From assembly GCF_035474595.1 (NCBI RefSeq), contig NZ_DATIND010000098.1:1-64000 (forward strand): a stretch of DNA of 64,000 nucleotides, read 5' to 3'. The number at the start of each line of letters is the position of its first letter. Positions within the stretch are counted from its first letter, which is position 1. The DNA comes from Longimicrobium sp. (GTDB lineage: Bacteria; Gemmatimonadota; Gemmatimonadetes; Longimicrobiales; Longimicrobiaceae). Below the pieces are notes generated by a model. The model ran no database searches. It had not been told where the DNA came from and saw nothing but the letters and a program-made list of their open reading frames with translations. Positions 32,250 to 41,521 of this stretch are shown here, one piece after another. The translations under genes were made by a program, and so were the position numbers.

Positions 32250-32923
32250 TACCGTCCCCCGCTGGCGGCGGTGCGGCGCGCGGCGTCGCCGGCCAGGAGC
32301 GGGAACGGGTTGGTGTTCTCGCTCTCCCACCAGCGCCGCGGGTCGGTGAGGTGGCCCACGGAGAAGTGCAGGTGGTAGTTGCCCGCGCCGGCGTTCCCCG
32401 TGTCGCCCACGTAGGCGATCACCTGGCCGCGCCAGATGGACATCCCCTCGCAGAGGCCGGCGGCATAGCGCTGGAGATGGGCGTAGTAGTACAGCGTGCG
32501 CCCGTCCGGCCCCACCTGGTAAATGGTGATGCCGCCATTGCCGCCCGTGCGCAGCTTCAGGATGGTGCCGTCCGCCGCCGCGATGACGGGGGTGCCGCCC
32601 GGTGCCATGATGTCGATGGCGTGGTGCACGTGCCCGGTGCGCGCCGATTCATAGCTGTCGCGCAGCTGCTCGGCGCGGACGCCCTGCACGGGGATGACGA
32701 GCGATGCACCCGGCGCCACGTATGCATCGGGCCGCCGCCCGGGCGGACGCTCGTAGCGCACCTCGCGCGTGGGTGCCGGCGCCGCTGCGGGCTCGGCGGG
32801 AGAGCCGTGGCCGAAGCATGCGGCCAGCAGCAGGGGAAGGAGTGCCGTGCCTGCCTTCGGAGCGCGCGCGATCAGGGCGTTCGTGGACGCACGAACGCGC
32901 GCGTTTCCGGGGTGGGGAGTCAT
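32249..32923 (-). CDS. M23-family (LytM-type) metallopeptidase, lipoprotein
   Basis: 224 residues. The signal peptide ends in a lipobox LLAAC (Cys36). The M23 domain (about 70-205) has the zinc ligands in HHAIDIMAPGGTPV (His and Asp) and NYHLHFSVG (HLH). It should cleave peptidoglycan cross-bridges or act as an amidase activator at the outer face of the envelope. The ligands look intact, so catalysis is likely. Its 3' end runs into octamer repeats. Confidence 0.92.
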   Translation of the reverse strand: MTPHPGNARVRASTNALIARAPKAGTALLPLLLAACFGHGSPAEPAAAPAPTREVRYERPPGRRPDAYVAPGASLVIPVQGVRAEQLRDSYESARTGHVHHAIDIMAPGGTPVIAAADGTILKLRTGGNGGITIYQVGPDGRTLYYYAHLQRYAAGLCEGMSIWRGQVIAYVGDTGNAGAGNYHLHFSVGHLTDPRRWWESENTNPFPLLAGDAARRTAASGGR

Positions 32924-33255
32924 AAGACCTCCTCATCCGCGGTGAACGGAAGTGCAGTGTTTCCGAAAGGTGGAACGGCAACGGAGGGGGCATCCGTGCG
33001 CACAACATGCGATTGCGGATGCGAGACGCGCAAGGGTGTTATTGCACGGGCGCAATGTCAGGGCGCCGCGATGCGGTTCGGCGGGTGTTCATCAGAGACG
33101 GGATGATGGTTCGCATCGCCCGGGGAACCGCATCGGATCCGCATCGATAACAGGATTGCGCGCGCGGGAGACTGGCGTATGGCCCCGCGGCCGTCTATGC
33201 TCCGGCGCGTCCGCATCTCCCTGATTCCCATCCCCCTGACGGCCGGCGAAGACCG
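32924..33255. other. Intergenic gap without recognised features
   Basis: About 330 bp between divergent genes. It presumably holds promoters for both, but no clear -35/-10 pair, repeat or small gene was recognised. Confidence 0.5.
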
Positions 33256-33729
33256 ATGGCAGCGAGCCCCGAGAGCATCATCCGCAAGCAGTGGGAAACC
33301 TGGAGCGGGCGGCCGGGCGGGAAGAAGATCTTCAGCCTGCTGCTGGGGCGCGTGGTGCCGTACACCGGCAGCATCGGCGCCACGGTGGAGGAGCTGCGCC
33401 CCGGGTACGCGCGCGCCACGCTCCGCGACCGCCGCCGCGTGCGCAACCACCTGCGCTCGGTGCACGCGATCGCGCTGATGAACCTGGCCGAGCTGGCGAC
33501 CGGGCTGTCGCTGAACTTCGCCATGCCGGCGGACGCGCGGTCGATCCTGGTGGGGCTCTCGATCGAGTACCACAAGAAGGCGCGCGGCACGCTCACCGCC
33601 GAGGCCACCGCGCCCGTGCTGCAGAGCAACGAGGAGCGCGACCTGCAGGTGCGCACCGACATCAAGGACGAGGCCGGCGACGTGGTAGCGACGGCGACCG
33701 CGCACTGGAAGGTGGGGCCGCGGAAGTAG
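33256..33729 (+). CDS. Hotdog-fold DUF4442/thioesterase-like protein
   Basis: 157 residues. A central helix and beta layer of the PaaI/DUF4442 type is visible: SIGATVEELRPGYARATLRD, RNHLRSVHAIALMNLAELAT (His in the place of the family's active-site region), then LVGLSIEYHKKARGTLTAEA and the final VVATATAHWKVGP. It probably binds or hydrolyses acyl-CoA esters. It lies 134 bp upstream of an aldehyde dehydrogenase. Confidence 0.85.
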   Translation: MAASPESIIRKQWETWSGRPGGKKIFSLLLGRVVPYTGSIGATVEELRPGYARATLRDRRRVRNHLRSVHAIALMNLAELATGLSLNFAMPADARSILVGLSIEYHKKARGTLTAEATAPVLQSNEERDLQVRTDIKDEAGDVVATATAHWKVGPRK

Positions 33730-33823
33730 CGCCGCAGGCGCGCACGACGCCTGAACCTCATCAGAGTCGACACCGGATCGCCGGGTGCGGATGCGCGCCC
33801 CCGGCGATTGCGTCATCCCGGAC

Positions 33824-33855
33824 CCGCACTCTCGCACCTTCGCACTCTCGCACCC
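33824..33855. repeat. Octamer tract upstream of the aldehyde dehydrogenase (family A)
   Basis: Four units of the form CGCACTCT/CGCACCTT, ending 8 nt before the ATG. It occupies the place where a ribosome binding site would be expected. Confidence 0.75.
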
Positions 33856-33863
33856 TGCAGACG

Positions 33864-35264
33864 ATGCCGATCACCACCATCAACCCCGCCACGGGCGAGG
33901 AACAGCCGACGAAGCTGGAGAAGCTCACGCCGGAGCAGGTCGAGCGGAAGCTGGCGCTGGCCGGCGAGGCGTTCCGCGCGCACCGCCGCACCTCCATCGC
34001 CGATCGTACCGCGAAGATGGCCGCGGCCGGCGAGATCCTGGCGGGCGAGAAGGAGAAGTTCGCCCGCATCATGACGATGGAGATGGGGAAGACGCTGAAG
34101 TCGGCGATCGCCGAGGCGGAGAAGTGCGCGTGGGCGTGCCGCTACTATGCCGAGAACGGCGCGCGCTTTCTGGCCGACGAGGAGGTGGAGACGAAGGCGA
34201 AGCGCAGCTACGTCCGCCATCTCCCCATCGGTCCGGTGCTGGCGGTGATGCCGTGGAACTTCCCGTTCTGGCAGGTCTTCCGCTTCGCCGCGCCCGCGCT
34301 GGTGGCGGGGAACGTGGGGCTGCTGAAGCACGCCTCCAACGTCCCCCGCTGCGCGCTGGCCATCGAGGACATCTTCCGTCGCGCGGGCTTTCCCGAGGGC
34401 GTGTTCCAGACGCTGCTGATCGGCTCGGACGCGGTCGCGGGCGTGCTCGACGACCCGCGCGTGAGGGCGGCCACGCTCACCGGGAGCACGCCCGCGGGGA
34501 GCAGCGTGGCCGAGCGCGCCGGGAAGAATCTCAAGAAGACGGTGCTGGAGCTGGGCGGGAGCGATCCCTTCATCGTCCTTCCCAGCGCCGACCTGGACTT
34601 GGCGGCGGAGACGGCGGCGAAGGCGCGGTGCATCAACAACGGCCAGAGCTGCATCGCCGCCAAGCGCTTCATCGTGCACGCCGACGTCTACGACGCGTTC
34701 ACCGAGCGCTTCGTCCGCGCGATGCGGGCGCAGAAGGTGGGCGATCCCATGGCGGACGATACCGACGTCGGGCCGCTGGCGATGGAGAGCACGCGCGACG
34801 ACGTGGAGCGGCAGGTGCGCGAGTCGGCCGCCAGGGGCGCGAAGGTGCTCACCGGCGGCGAGCGGATCGAGGGGCCGGGATGGTTCTATCCCCCCACCAT
34901 CCTGGCCGAGATCCCCGAGGACGCGCCGGCGTACCGCGAGGAGGTGTTCGGCCCCGTCGCCCTCCTCTTCCGCGCGAAGGACGCCGACGAGGCCATCTCC
35001 CTGGCCAACGACAGCGACTTCGGCCTGGGCAGCAGCGTGTGGACGCGCGACGAGGCCGAGGCGCGGCGCTTCGTGGACGAGCTGGAGGCGGGGATGACGT
35101 TCGTGAACGCGATGGTCGCCTCCGACCCGCGCCTCCCCTTCGGCGGCGTGAAGGAGAGCGGCTACGGGCGCGAGCTGGGCAGCATCGGGATGCGCGAGTT
35201 CATGAACATCAAGAGCGTGTGGATGGAGGACGAGGGCCCGGACGAGCACCCGGCGGCGGAGTAG
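33864..35264 (+). CDS. NAD(P)-dependent succinate-semialdehyde dehydrogenase-like aldehyde dehydrogenase
   Basis: 466 residues. Catalytic Glu229 (VLELGGSDPF) and Cys263 (NNGQSCIAAKRF) are present, as are the cofactor loop MPWNFPFWQ and TLTGSTPAG. The shape (ENGARFLADEEVETKAKRS and VWMEDEG at the end) matches the succinate-semialdehyde dehydrogenase branch. It oxidises a semialdehyde to the acid, feeding the TCA cycle. There is no Shine-Dalgarno in the octamer-filled leader. No GABA transaminase gene is nearby, so the exact substrate is uncertain. Confidence 0.93.
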   Translation: MPITTINPATGEEQPTKLEKLTPEQVERKLALAGEAFRAHRRTSIADRTAKMAAAGEILAGEKEKFARIMTMEMGKTLKSAIAEAEKCAWACRYYAENGARFLADEEVETKAKRSYVRHLPIGPVLAVMPWNFPFWQVFRFAAPALVAGNVGLLKHASNVPRCALAIEDIFRRAGFPEGVFQTLLIGSDAVAGVLDDPRVRAATLTGSTPAGSSVAERAGKNLKKTVLELGGSDPFIVLPSADLDLAAETAAKARCINNGQSCIAAKRFIVHADVYDAFTERFVRAMRAQKVGDPMADDTDVGPLAMESTRDDVERQVRESAARGAKVLTGGERIEGPGWFYPPTILAEIPEDAPAYREEVFGPVALLFRAKDADEAISLANDSDFGLGSSVWTRDEAEARRFVDELEAGMTFVNAMVASDPRLPFGGVKESGYGRELGSIGMREFMNIKSVWMEDEGPDEHPAAE

Positions 35265-35304
35265 AGGTCAGCATCGTGGATTGAACACCGAAAAGATTGG
35301 ATCC

Positions 35305-35355
35305 GCAGAGAAGTGGAGGAGCGGACGAGGATTCGCTGTTTCTCCGCTTCTCTGC
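35305..35355. terminator. Hairpin downstream of the aldehyde dehydrogenase
   Basis: GCAGAGAAG (35305-35313) pairs with CTTCTCTGC (35347-35355), extended by partly matching GGAG/CTCC. It lies 40 bp after the stop. There is no strong T-tract. Confidence 0.5.
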
Positions 35356-35431
35356 GCCTGCGTGAAGCCGTCTTTTAGCGGGATTCATACCGGATCTGGC
35401 AATCATCTGTGCATTACAAACGCCACGGAGA

Positions 35432-35497
35432 GACGTCATCCTGAGGCCGGCCACGCCGTCGTTGCCCTCCGCACAAGCGGTTGAAGGCCGAAGGATC
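35432..35497 (+). repeat. Family C element facing the copy at 35621-35687
   Basis: GACGTCATCCTGAGGCCGGC to GGCCGAAGGATC, in inverted orientation to the copy at 35621. The 35265-35874 gap is built mostly of repeats and shows no gene. Confidence 0.85.
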
Positions 35498-35562
35498 TAT
35501 AGGCGAGGTCACACGTGAGCTTCCGGATTGCACGATCGATCGCCGAATTCGGTATCATATCA

Positions 35563-35724
35563 TACCAGATCCGGCGGAAGAATCAGTGCACCTCGCCGAA
35601 TCACGTGCTGCGGCGGCGATAGATCCTTCGGCCTGCAACCTGTCGTGTAGACACTGGTTACGGTGTGGCCGGCCTCAGGATGACGTCGGGTTGATGCGGC
35701 GAGGATGCACGAACTGAATGCCCG
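35563..35724. repeat. Long dispersed repeat, copy 2 (partner at 21545)
   Basis: About 162 bp, near-identical to 21545-21706, including the sequence to either side of its family C core (35621-35687). The two copies lie 14 kb apart in the same orientation. Confidence 0.85.
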
Positions 35725-35874
35725 TATTTGGGATAAGTGCCAGACGAAGGGACACCCCGTCTGGGCGGCGGTGCGTGCGTCAGGTGGCGTGCGCCACGAT
35801 CCCCGCATCCCCCTCTGGCGCGGAGCGGCCGTTTTCGGTAACTCTGTCTCCCGCCCCCGGTTCGGACCCCGTGA

Positions 35875-37425
35875 ATGCCCCGCCCGATCATGCCCGAACG
35901 CCGCCGCGCCTCCCTTCCCGATCCCACCCCACCTCCGCCCCTGCACTCGCGCGACGAGCTGTACCGGCTGCTGGTGGAGAACGTCACCGACTACGCCATT
36001 CTCATGCTGAGCCCCGACGGCCGCGTGGCCACGTGGACCGAGGGCGCCGAGCGGATGACGCTGTGGGCCGAGGACCAGATCGTGGGCCAGCCCGTCTCCG
36101 TGCTCTACCCGCCGGAAGACGCGGGCGACGGCGCGCCCGAGCGCGACCTGCGCATCGCCGGGGCGCAGGGGCGGTGCGAGGCGGTGGCGTGGCGCGTCCG
36201 CCGCGACGGCTCGCGCGTGTGGGCCAGCGTGGTCCTCACCGCGGTGCACGACGCCGAGGGGCGGATGGTGGGCTACGGCGTGGTGATGCGCGACCTGACC
36301 GAACGGCGGGAAGTGGCGCGGAGATACGAGGAAAGCCGCCAGCGCTACCGCTCGCTTTTCGAGAACAACCCCGACGCCGTCTGCTCGTTCGACCTGGACG
36401 GGCGGCTACGCACCGCCAACCCCGCGGCCGAGGCGCTCACCGGCTACGCGGCCGACGACCTGGTGGGCGAGCCGTTCTGGACGCTGGTGAACCCCGGCGC
36501 CCGCGCCTCGGCGCGCGAGTTCTTCGCCGCCGCGGCGCGCGGCGAGCCGCAGTTCACCGAAACGGTGTTCACGCACTGCAGCGGCACGCGGGTGGAGGTC
36601 AGCGTGCGCCTGCTGCCCATCGTGGTGGACGGGCAGATCATCGGCGTGTACTGCATCGCCGAGGACATCACCCAGCGCAAGCGCGCCGAGGCCGAGCGCG
36701 AGACGCTGCTCCTGCGCGAGCGCATCGCCCGCGCCGAGGCCGAGGCGGCGGCGGCGGCCAAGGGCAGCTTCCTGGCCGTGGTCACGCACGAGCTGAAGAC
36801 GCCGCTGAACGTGATCACCGGCTTCGCCGACCTGCTGCGCGATGGCGAGGCGGGGCCGCTGACGGAGATGCAGGCGCGCCACCTGGACCGCATCCGCGCC
36901 GGCGCCCGACAGCTGCTGGGGATGATCGAGGACGTGCTTTCCTACGCGCGGATGGATTCCGGCGAGGCGGTGCGCCTGGCGCCGGTGGACGTGCAGGCGC
37001 TGCTGGGCGAGGCCGCGCGCGAGGTGCGCCACGACGCCGCGGCGCGGGGTATCGAGGTGGCGGTGGAGATGAACGGCGACTGCATGGCCGACACCGACGC
37101 CGCGCGGCTGCGCCAGATCGTGGGCCACCTTCTCTGCAACGCGGTGAAGTTCACCGAGGCGGGCGCGGTGACCGCGAAGGCGCACCGCGACTCCGGCAGC
37201 GTGGCCGTCACCATCGCCGACACGGGAATCGGCATCCACGCCGACCATCTGGAGCGCATCTGGGAGCCGTTCTGGCAGGCGGAGCACCCGCTGGTCCGCC
37301 GCGCGGGGGGCACCGGCCTGGGGCTCGCCATCGCGCGGCGGCTGGCACAGCTGCTGGGCGGCGACATCGAGGCGCGCTCCGCCCCCGGCGAGGGGAGCAC
37401 GTTCACGGTGCGGCTGCCGGGGTAG
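35875..37425 (+). CDS. Soluble PAS-domain sensor histidine kinase
   Basis: 516 residues, no transmembrane helix. Two PAS domains (about 28-145 and 157-270) each begin with the usual amphipathic helix (DELYRLLVENVTDYAIL; YRSLFENNPDAVCSFDLD). HisKA has His305 in VVTHELKTPLN. HATPase has the N box (LLCNAVKFT), G1 (IADTGIGI) and G2 (GGTGLGLAIARRLA). It probably senses a cytoplasmic signal. No receiver gene is adjacent, so it is an orphan here. ATG 35890 is an alternative start. Octamer repeats begin directly after the stop. Confidence 0.94.
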   Translation: MPRPIMPERRRASLPDPTPPPPLHSRDELYRLLVENVTDYAILMLSPDGRVATWTEGAERMTLWAEDQIVGQPVSVLYPPEDAGDGAPERDLRIAGAQGRCEAVAWRVRRDGSRVWASVVLTAVHDAEGRMVGYGVVMRDLTERREVARRYEESRQRYRSLFENNPDAVCSFDLDGRLRTANPAAEALTGYAADDLVGEPFWTLVNPGARASAREFFAAAARGEPQFTETVFTHCSGTRVEVSVRLLPIVVDGQIIGVYCIAEDITQRKRAEAERETLLLRERIARAEAEAAAAAKGSFLAVVTHELKTPLNVITGFADLLRDGEAGPLTEMQARHLDRIRAGARQLLGMIEDVLSYARMDSGEAVRLAPVDVQALLGEAAREVRHDAAARGIEVAVEMNGDCMADTDAARLRQIVGHLLCNAVKFTEAGAVTAKAHRDSGSVAVTIADTGIGIHADHLERIWEPFWQAEHPLVRRAGGTGLGLAIARRLAQLLGGDIEARSAPGEGSTFTVRLPG

Positions 37426-37426
37426 G

Positions 37427-37557
37427 GAAGTACGGGGAGTACGAAAGTACGGGAGTATGGAACTGAAGTGCGGCAGTGCGTGAGTGCGGGAGTGCGCTGG
37501 CTACGCGGACGGTGAATGAATTCACCGGCTACAACTGCACAAAGTCCCTTCGGGACT
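37427..37557. repeat. Octamer tract followed by a two-hairpin element (families A and B)
   Basis: GTACGGGA/GTGCGGGA octamers (37427-37499) start at the histidine-kinase stop codon. A family B element follows at 37511-37557: stem GGTGAAT-GA-ATTCACC, linker GGCTACAACTGCACAA, hairpin AGTCCC-TTC-GGGACT. The order matches that at 31944-32077. Confidence 0.85.
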
Positions 37558-37657
37558 GCCGGTCGGGTATCGGGGTGATGCACTGCGATCGCGGCGGTAC
37601 AGCCGTGGGGGGATTACACCATTCTGTAGATCAGCTTCTGAATCTGCACCGCACCCC

Positions 37658-37723
37658 GACGTCATCCTGAGGCCGTCCGCACCGCAACTCTCACCCGCAC
37701 AACACTTTGCAGGCCGAAGGATC
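37658..37723 (+). repeat. Family C element
   Basis: GACGTCATCCTGAGGCCGTC through TTTGCAGGCCGAAGGATC, an unpaired copy. The 37426-37827 gap has no gene other than these repeats. Confidence 0.85.
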
Positions 37724-37827
37724 TGTGGGCGCGGCAGCACGTGAGTGGGTCCGATGCGCCGATCTTTCTCCGGAAACCGTAGAGCAGAGGCACATGAAGC
37801 GTAGCGCGCGGCCGATGGCTCGCGCGC

Positions 37828-38190
37828 TTATTCGTCTTCGCCCTGGTAGGTGCAGCCGGAGGTGCAGGTTTCGCGGACTACGATGCGGACGAGGCCGGGG
37901 AGCGCGGGGCGGATCCGCGTCCATAGCCAGCGCGCCAGCACCTCGCTGGTCGGGTTCTCCAGCCCCTCGATCTCGTTCAGGTAGTAGTGGTCCAGCTGAT
38001 GGATGATGGGCTTCACCGCGGCCTTCACGTCGGCGAAGTCCATCACCCAACCCAGCCGCGGGTCGAGGTCGCCGCGCACGTGCACCTCCACGCGGAACGA
38101 GTGGCCGTGCAGCCGCGCGCACTTGTGCCCCTCCGGCACGTTCGGCAGCCGGTGCGCCGCCTCGAACCCGAACTCCTTGAAGATCTCCAT
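37828..38190 (-). CDS. queD: 6-carboxytetrahydropterin synthase QueD
   Basis: 120 residues. Zinc ligands are His13 (FEAAHRLP) and His28/His30 (RLHGHSF), with catalytic Cys24 ([10 protein letters not shown]); later DHYYLN and NPTSE complete the active site. It converts dihydroneopterin triphosphate to carboxytetrahydropterin, the first committed step to queuosine/7-deazaguanine. queC and queE are not nearby. It is a small single-gene unit between repeats. Confidence 0.95.
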   Translation of the reverse strand: MEIFKEFGFEAAHRLPNVPEGHKCARLHGHSFRVEVHVRGDLDPRLGWVMDFADVKAAVKPIIHQLDHYYLNEIEGLENPTSEVLARWLWTRIRPALPGLVRIVVRETCTSGCTYQGEDE

Positions 38191-38285
38191 CCCCCGCCTT
38201 CCACCGCTGTCCGCATCGAAAAGGAACGAGCGGAGAAGATATCCCCCCGGCGGAAAGCCAACAATCGCCCGCTATGGCACCCGAA

Positions 38286-38328
38286 GGCGGCTGGAGGCGC
38301 GGCGCCTCGCAAACAGCGCGAGGCTTCA
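38286..38328 (+). repeat. Partial family B element
   Basis: GGCGGCTGGAGGCGCGG then GCCTCGC-AAACAGC-GCGAGGC and TTCAACTGC. The linker between the hairpins has been lost. Confidence 0.6.
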
Positions 38329-38463
38329 ACTGCATCACCCACGCGCTCCAAGGCCTGTCGAAGGTAAACAGGATCGATCGCCCACCTCCCTAGCCCTCTG
38401 CGCCTCCTTCGCGCTACGTTCGTTCCTCAACTCATCTCACGGTCAGGGCGGCGGTAGAGCAAA

Positions 38464-39282
38464 ATGGCGGAGAACCCGATTCTCGCGCACACGCGCGTGG
38501 TGGCGGCGGGGCGCGAGCCGGAGCGGTGGCTGCTGGTGCTGCACGGCATCTACGGCGCGGGGCGGAACTGGGGCTCCATCGCGCGGCGGCTGGCGGACGC
38601 GCGGCCGGAGTGGGGCGCGGTGCTGGTCGACCTGCGCAACCACGGACAGTCGCGCGGCTTCGCCGGGCCGCACACCATCGCCGCCAGCGCCGCGGACGTG
38701 GACCGGCTGGTGGAGCACCTGGATCTCCACGCGGCCGCGGTGCTGGGGCACTCGTTCGGCGGCAAAGTGGCGCTCACCTACGCGCTCCACCACGGCTCCG
38801 AGCTGCGCCAGGTGTGGGTGATGGACAGCACCCCCGCCGTCCGCGCGCCAGAGGGGACCGCGTGGGAGATGCTGGAGTCGGTGCGCTCGCTCCCGCGCGA
38901 CTTCGACTCGCGATCCGAGCTGGTGGAGCGGCTGGTGGCGTGCGACTACAACGAGGGGGTGGCGCAGTGGATGGCCATCAACCTGGAGCCGCGCGACGGC
39001 CGCTACGTCTGGCGCATCGACCTGGACGCGATGGAGGAGATGCTGCGCGACTTCTTCCGCACCGACCTGTGGGGGGCGATCGAGAACCCGCCCGCCGGCG
39101 TGGAGATCCACGTGGTGAAGGCCAGCCGCTCCGACACGCTGGACGCCGAATCCGCCGCGCGGGTGGAGGCGGCGGCGCAGGCGACCGGCCGTGTGTTCCT
39201 GCATCTCCTCCCCGGCGGACACTGGATCAACACCGACAACCCCGACGGCGTGCTGCGGCTGCTGGTGGACACGCTGCCGTGA
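38464..39282 (+). CDS. Alpha/beta hydrolase
   Basis: 272 residues. The oxyanion region LVLHGIYGAGRNW (25-37), nucleophile Ser97 in VLGHSFGGKVAL, and the late catalytic His in LLPGGHWINTDNP are all present. It lacks a signal peptide, so it is a cytoplasmic esterase or hydrolase of the YbfF type; the substrate is unknown. Two small Cys-rich peptide genes follow on the same strand 120 bp downstream, but a role in their processing is only speculation. Confidence 0.92.
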   Translation: MAENPILAHTRVVAAGREPERWLLVLHGIYGAGRNWGSIARRLADARPEWGAVLVDLRNHGQSRGFAGPHTIAASAADVDRLVEHLDLHAAAVLGHSFGGKVALTYALHHGSELRQVWVMDSTPAVRAPEGTAWEMLESVRSLPRDFDSRSELVERLVACDYNEGVAQWMAINLEPRDGRYVWRIDLDAMEEMLRDFFRTDLWGAIENPPAGVEIHVVKASRSDTLDAESAARVEAAAQATGRVFLHLLPGGHWINTDNPDGVLRLLVDTLP

Positions 39283-39402
39283 CGCACGTCTGAACTCCCG
39301 CGGGGGCCGCGGCGCCTCCGCTCGCCGGCCGCGCGGCCCGGCTGACCACCTCCGCGCGCCATTCCGGACCCACCCCACTCATCCACTTTACGGGAGATGA
39401 AG

Positions 39403-39684
39403 ATGCGGAAGCTGAAGCTGGAGATCGAAGCGCTCACGGTCGAGTCGTTCGAGCCGTCGAAGGCGCCGGGAGATGCCGGAACGGTCCGCGGGTACCTGAG
39501 CGCCTACTACGAGCTCTGCCACGAGGGCGACACCTGGCAGCTGTCGTGCACCTGCGAGCCCACCTGCAACGACCGGACGTGCTACAACTGCGGATCGGGC
39601 GCGGCGTGCCCGGGAACCGGCGGCTGCACCGTCACGTGCCCGCAGCTCTCCGATACCTGCCCCAGCCCGGGCTGGTGCGGCTGA
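39403..39684 (+). CDS. Pinensin-like Cys-rich precursor peptide 1
   Basis: 93 residues. The leader MRKLKLEIEALTVESF and then GTVRGYLSAYYE match the pattern of the second peptide gene downstream and of pinensin-family lanthipeptide leaders (family assignment is inference). The C-terminal core holds nine Cys, with several Ser and Thr (CTCEPTCNDRTCYNCG, CPGTGGCTVTCP), suited to thioether or disulphide cross-links. ATG 39403 has GGGAG 6 nt upstream, so it is preferred to ATG 39397. No lanthionine synthetase, protease or transporter gene is in the window. Confidence 0.8.
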   Translation: MRKLKLEIEALTVESFEPSKAPGDAGTVRGYLSAYYELCHEGDTWQLSCTCEPTCNDRTCYNCGSGAACPGTGGCTVTCPQLSDTCPSPGWCG

Positions 39685-39695
39685 TCCGCCCGGAG

Positions 39696-39714
39696 GAAGG
39701 CTGCCTCTGCCTTC
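39696..39714 (+). terminator. Possible hairpin after peptide 1
   Basis: GAAGGC-TGCCTCT-GCCTTC followed by TATTCT, 12 bp after the stop. It is short and could be a partial terminator that lets some transcripts continue into peptide 2. Confidence 0.4.
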
Positions 39715-39785
39715 TATTCTCTCGTCATCCGTGGCTGGTCACGGGTGATGCACTGCCGGTTCACAATCAGGACGGGAGTTGAAGA

Positions 39786-39983
39786 ATGCGGAAGATCCAA
39801 CTCGACGTGGGCGGCCTGCGCGTGGAGTCGTTCGCCATCGCGAACGAGGAGCGGCAGCGCGGGACGGTGGCTGCGCGGGAAGGGACGTTCGATTGCACGG
39901 GATACGGCACCAGCTGCAGCGGCTCCCCGGCGTGCCTCTGCCTGACCCAGCAGGACCCCAGCTGCTTCGGCCCCTGCCAGTAG
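39786..39983 (+). CDS. Pinensin-like Cys-rich precursor peptide 2
   Basis: 65 residues with GGGAG 7 nt upstream. The leader MRKIQLDVGGLRVESF then GTVAAREG parallels peptide 1 (MRK-x4-L, LxVESF, GTV). The short core has six Cys with Ser and Thr (CTGYGTSCSGSPACLC, then CFGPCQ), different from peptide 1 although the leaders are alike. Conserved leader with variable core is the hallmark of RiPP precursors handled by one shared enzyme set. A strong terminator follows. Confidence 0.8.
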   Translation: MRKIQLDVGGLRVESFAIANEERQRGTVAAREGTFDCTGYGTSCSGSPACLCLTQQDPSCFGPCQ

Positions 39984-40001
39984 CGGAATCGGGTTGCCGG
40001 T

Positions 40002-40052
40002 AGATGAAGATCGGCCGCGCCGGGACAGCATCCCCGCGCGGCCGATTCATCT
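40002..40052 (+). terminator. Terminator after the peptide genes
   Basis: AGATGAAGATCGGCCGCGC (40002-40020) pairs with GCGCGGCCGATTCATCT (40036-40052), 17 bp with a two-base bulge. It lies 18 bp after the peptide 2 stop. Confidence 0.75.
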
Positions 40053-40108
40053 CTCCCTCGGGAAATACCGGATCTGACAATCACCTATGATTGCAAACGC
40101 ACAGAGAT

Positions 40109-40173
40109 GACGTCCTCCTGAGGCGGGTCACACCGTCGCTGCCTCCGCACGAACGGTTGCAGGCCGAAGGATC
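40109..40173 (+). repeat. Family C element, diverged
   Basis: GACGTCCTCCTGAGGCGGGTC through TTGCAGGCCGAAGGATC, with point changes in the left end. It lies between the peptide terminator and the convergent ABC ATPase gene. Confidence 0.75.
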
Positions 40174-40230
40174 TACAGGCGAGGTCGCACGTGCGCTGAC
40201 GGATCGCACGATCGATCCCCGAACTCGGTC

Positions 40231-41298
<1,068 letters not shown>

Positions 41299-41346
41299 CG
41301 GCCCCCCGCCACGGAAGATCCGGAGAGCGATCCCTCACCACCCCAC

Positions 41347-41402
41347 CGGCGGCTGAAGCCGCAGCAACAACTACGGAAAGCCTCGCAAACTGCGCGAGGC
41401 TT
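41347..41402 (+). repeat. Two-hairpin repeat element (family B), copy 3
   Basis: GCGGCT-GA-AGCCGC, linker AGCAACAACTACGGAA, stem AAGCCTCGC/GCGAGGCTT. It lies between the ABC ATPase and solute-binding-protein genes. Confidence 0.88.
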
Positions 41403-41459
41403 CAACTGCGGAACCGCGAGTGCGCGCCCAATCCCGTGCCGCATGGATACCAGCCCGCG

Positions 41460-41506
41460 CTGCAGGCTTCCTCTGGTTGTAGCCGGGGCTTCAGCCACCG
41501 TTTCTT
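41460..41506 (-). repeat. Diverged family B element on the opposite strand
   Basis: On the minus strand: GTGGCT-GA-AGCC, CCGGCTACAACC, then a degenerate hairpin region with AGCCTGCAGCGCGGGCT. Together with copy 3 it forms a facing pair. Confidence 0.6.
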
Positions 41507-41521
41507 GCGGCGCCATTCTCC

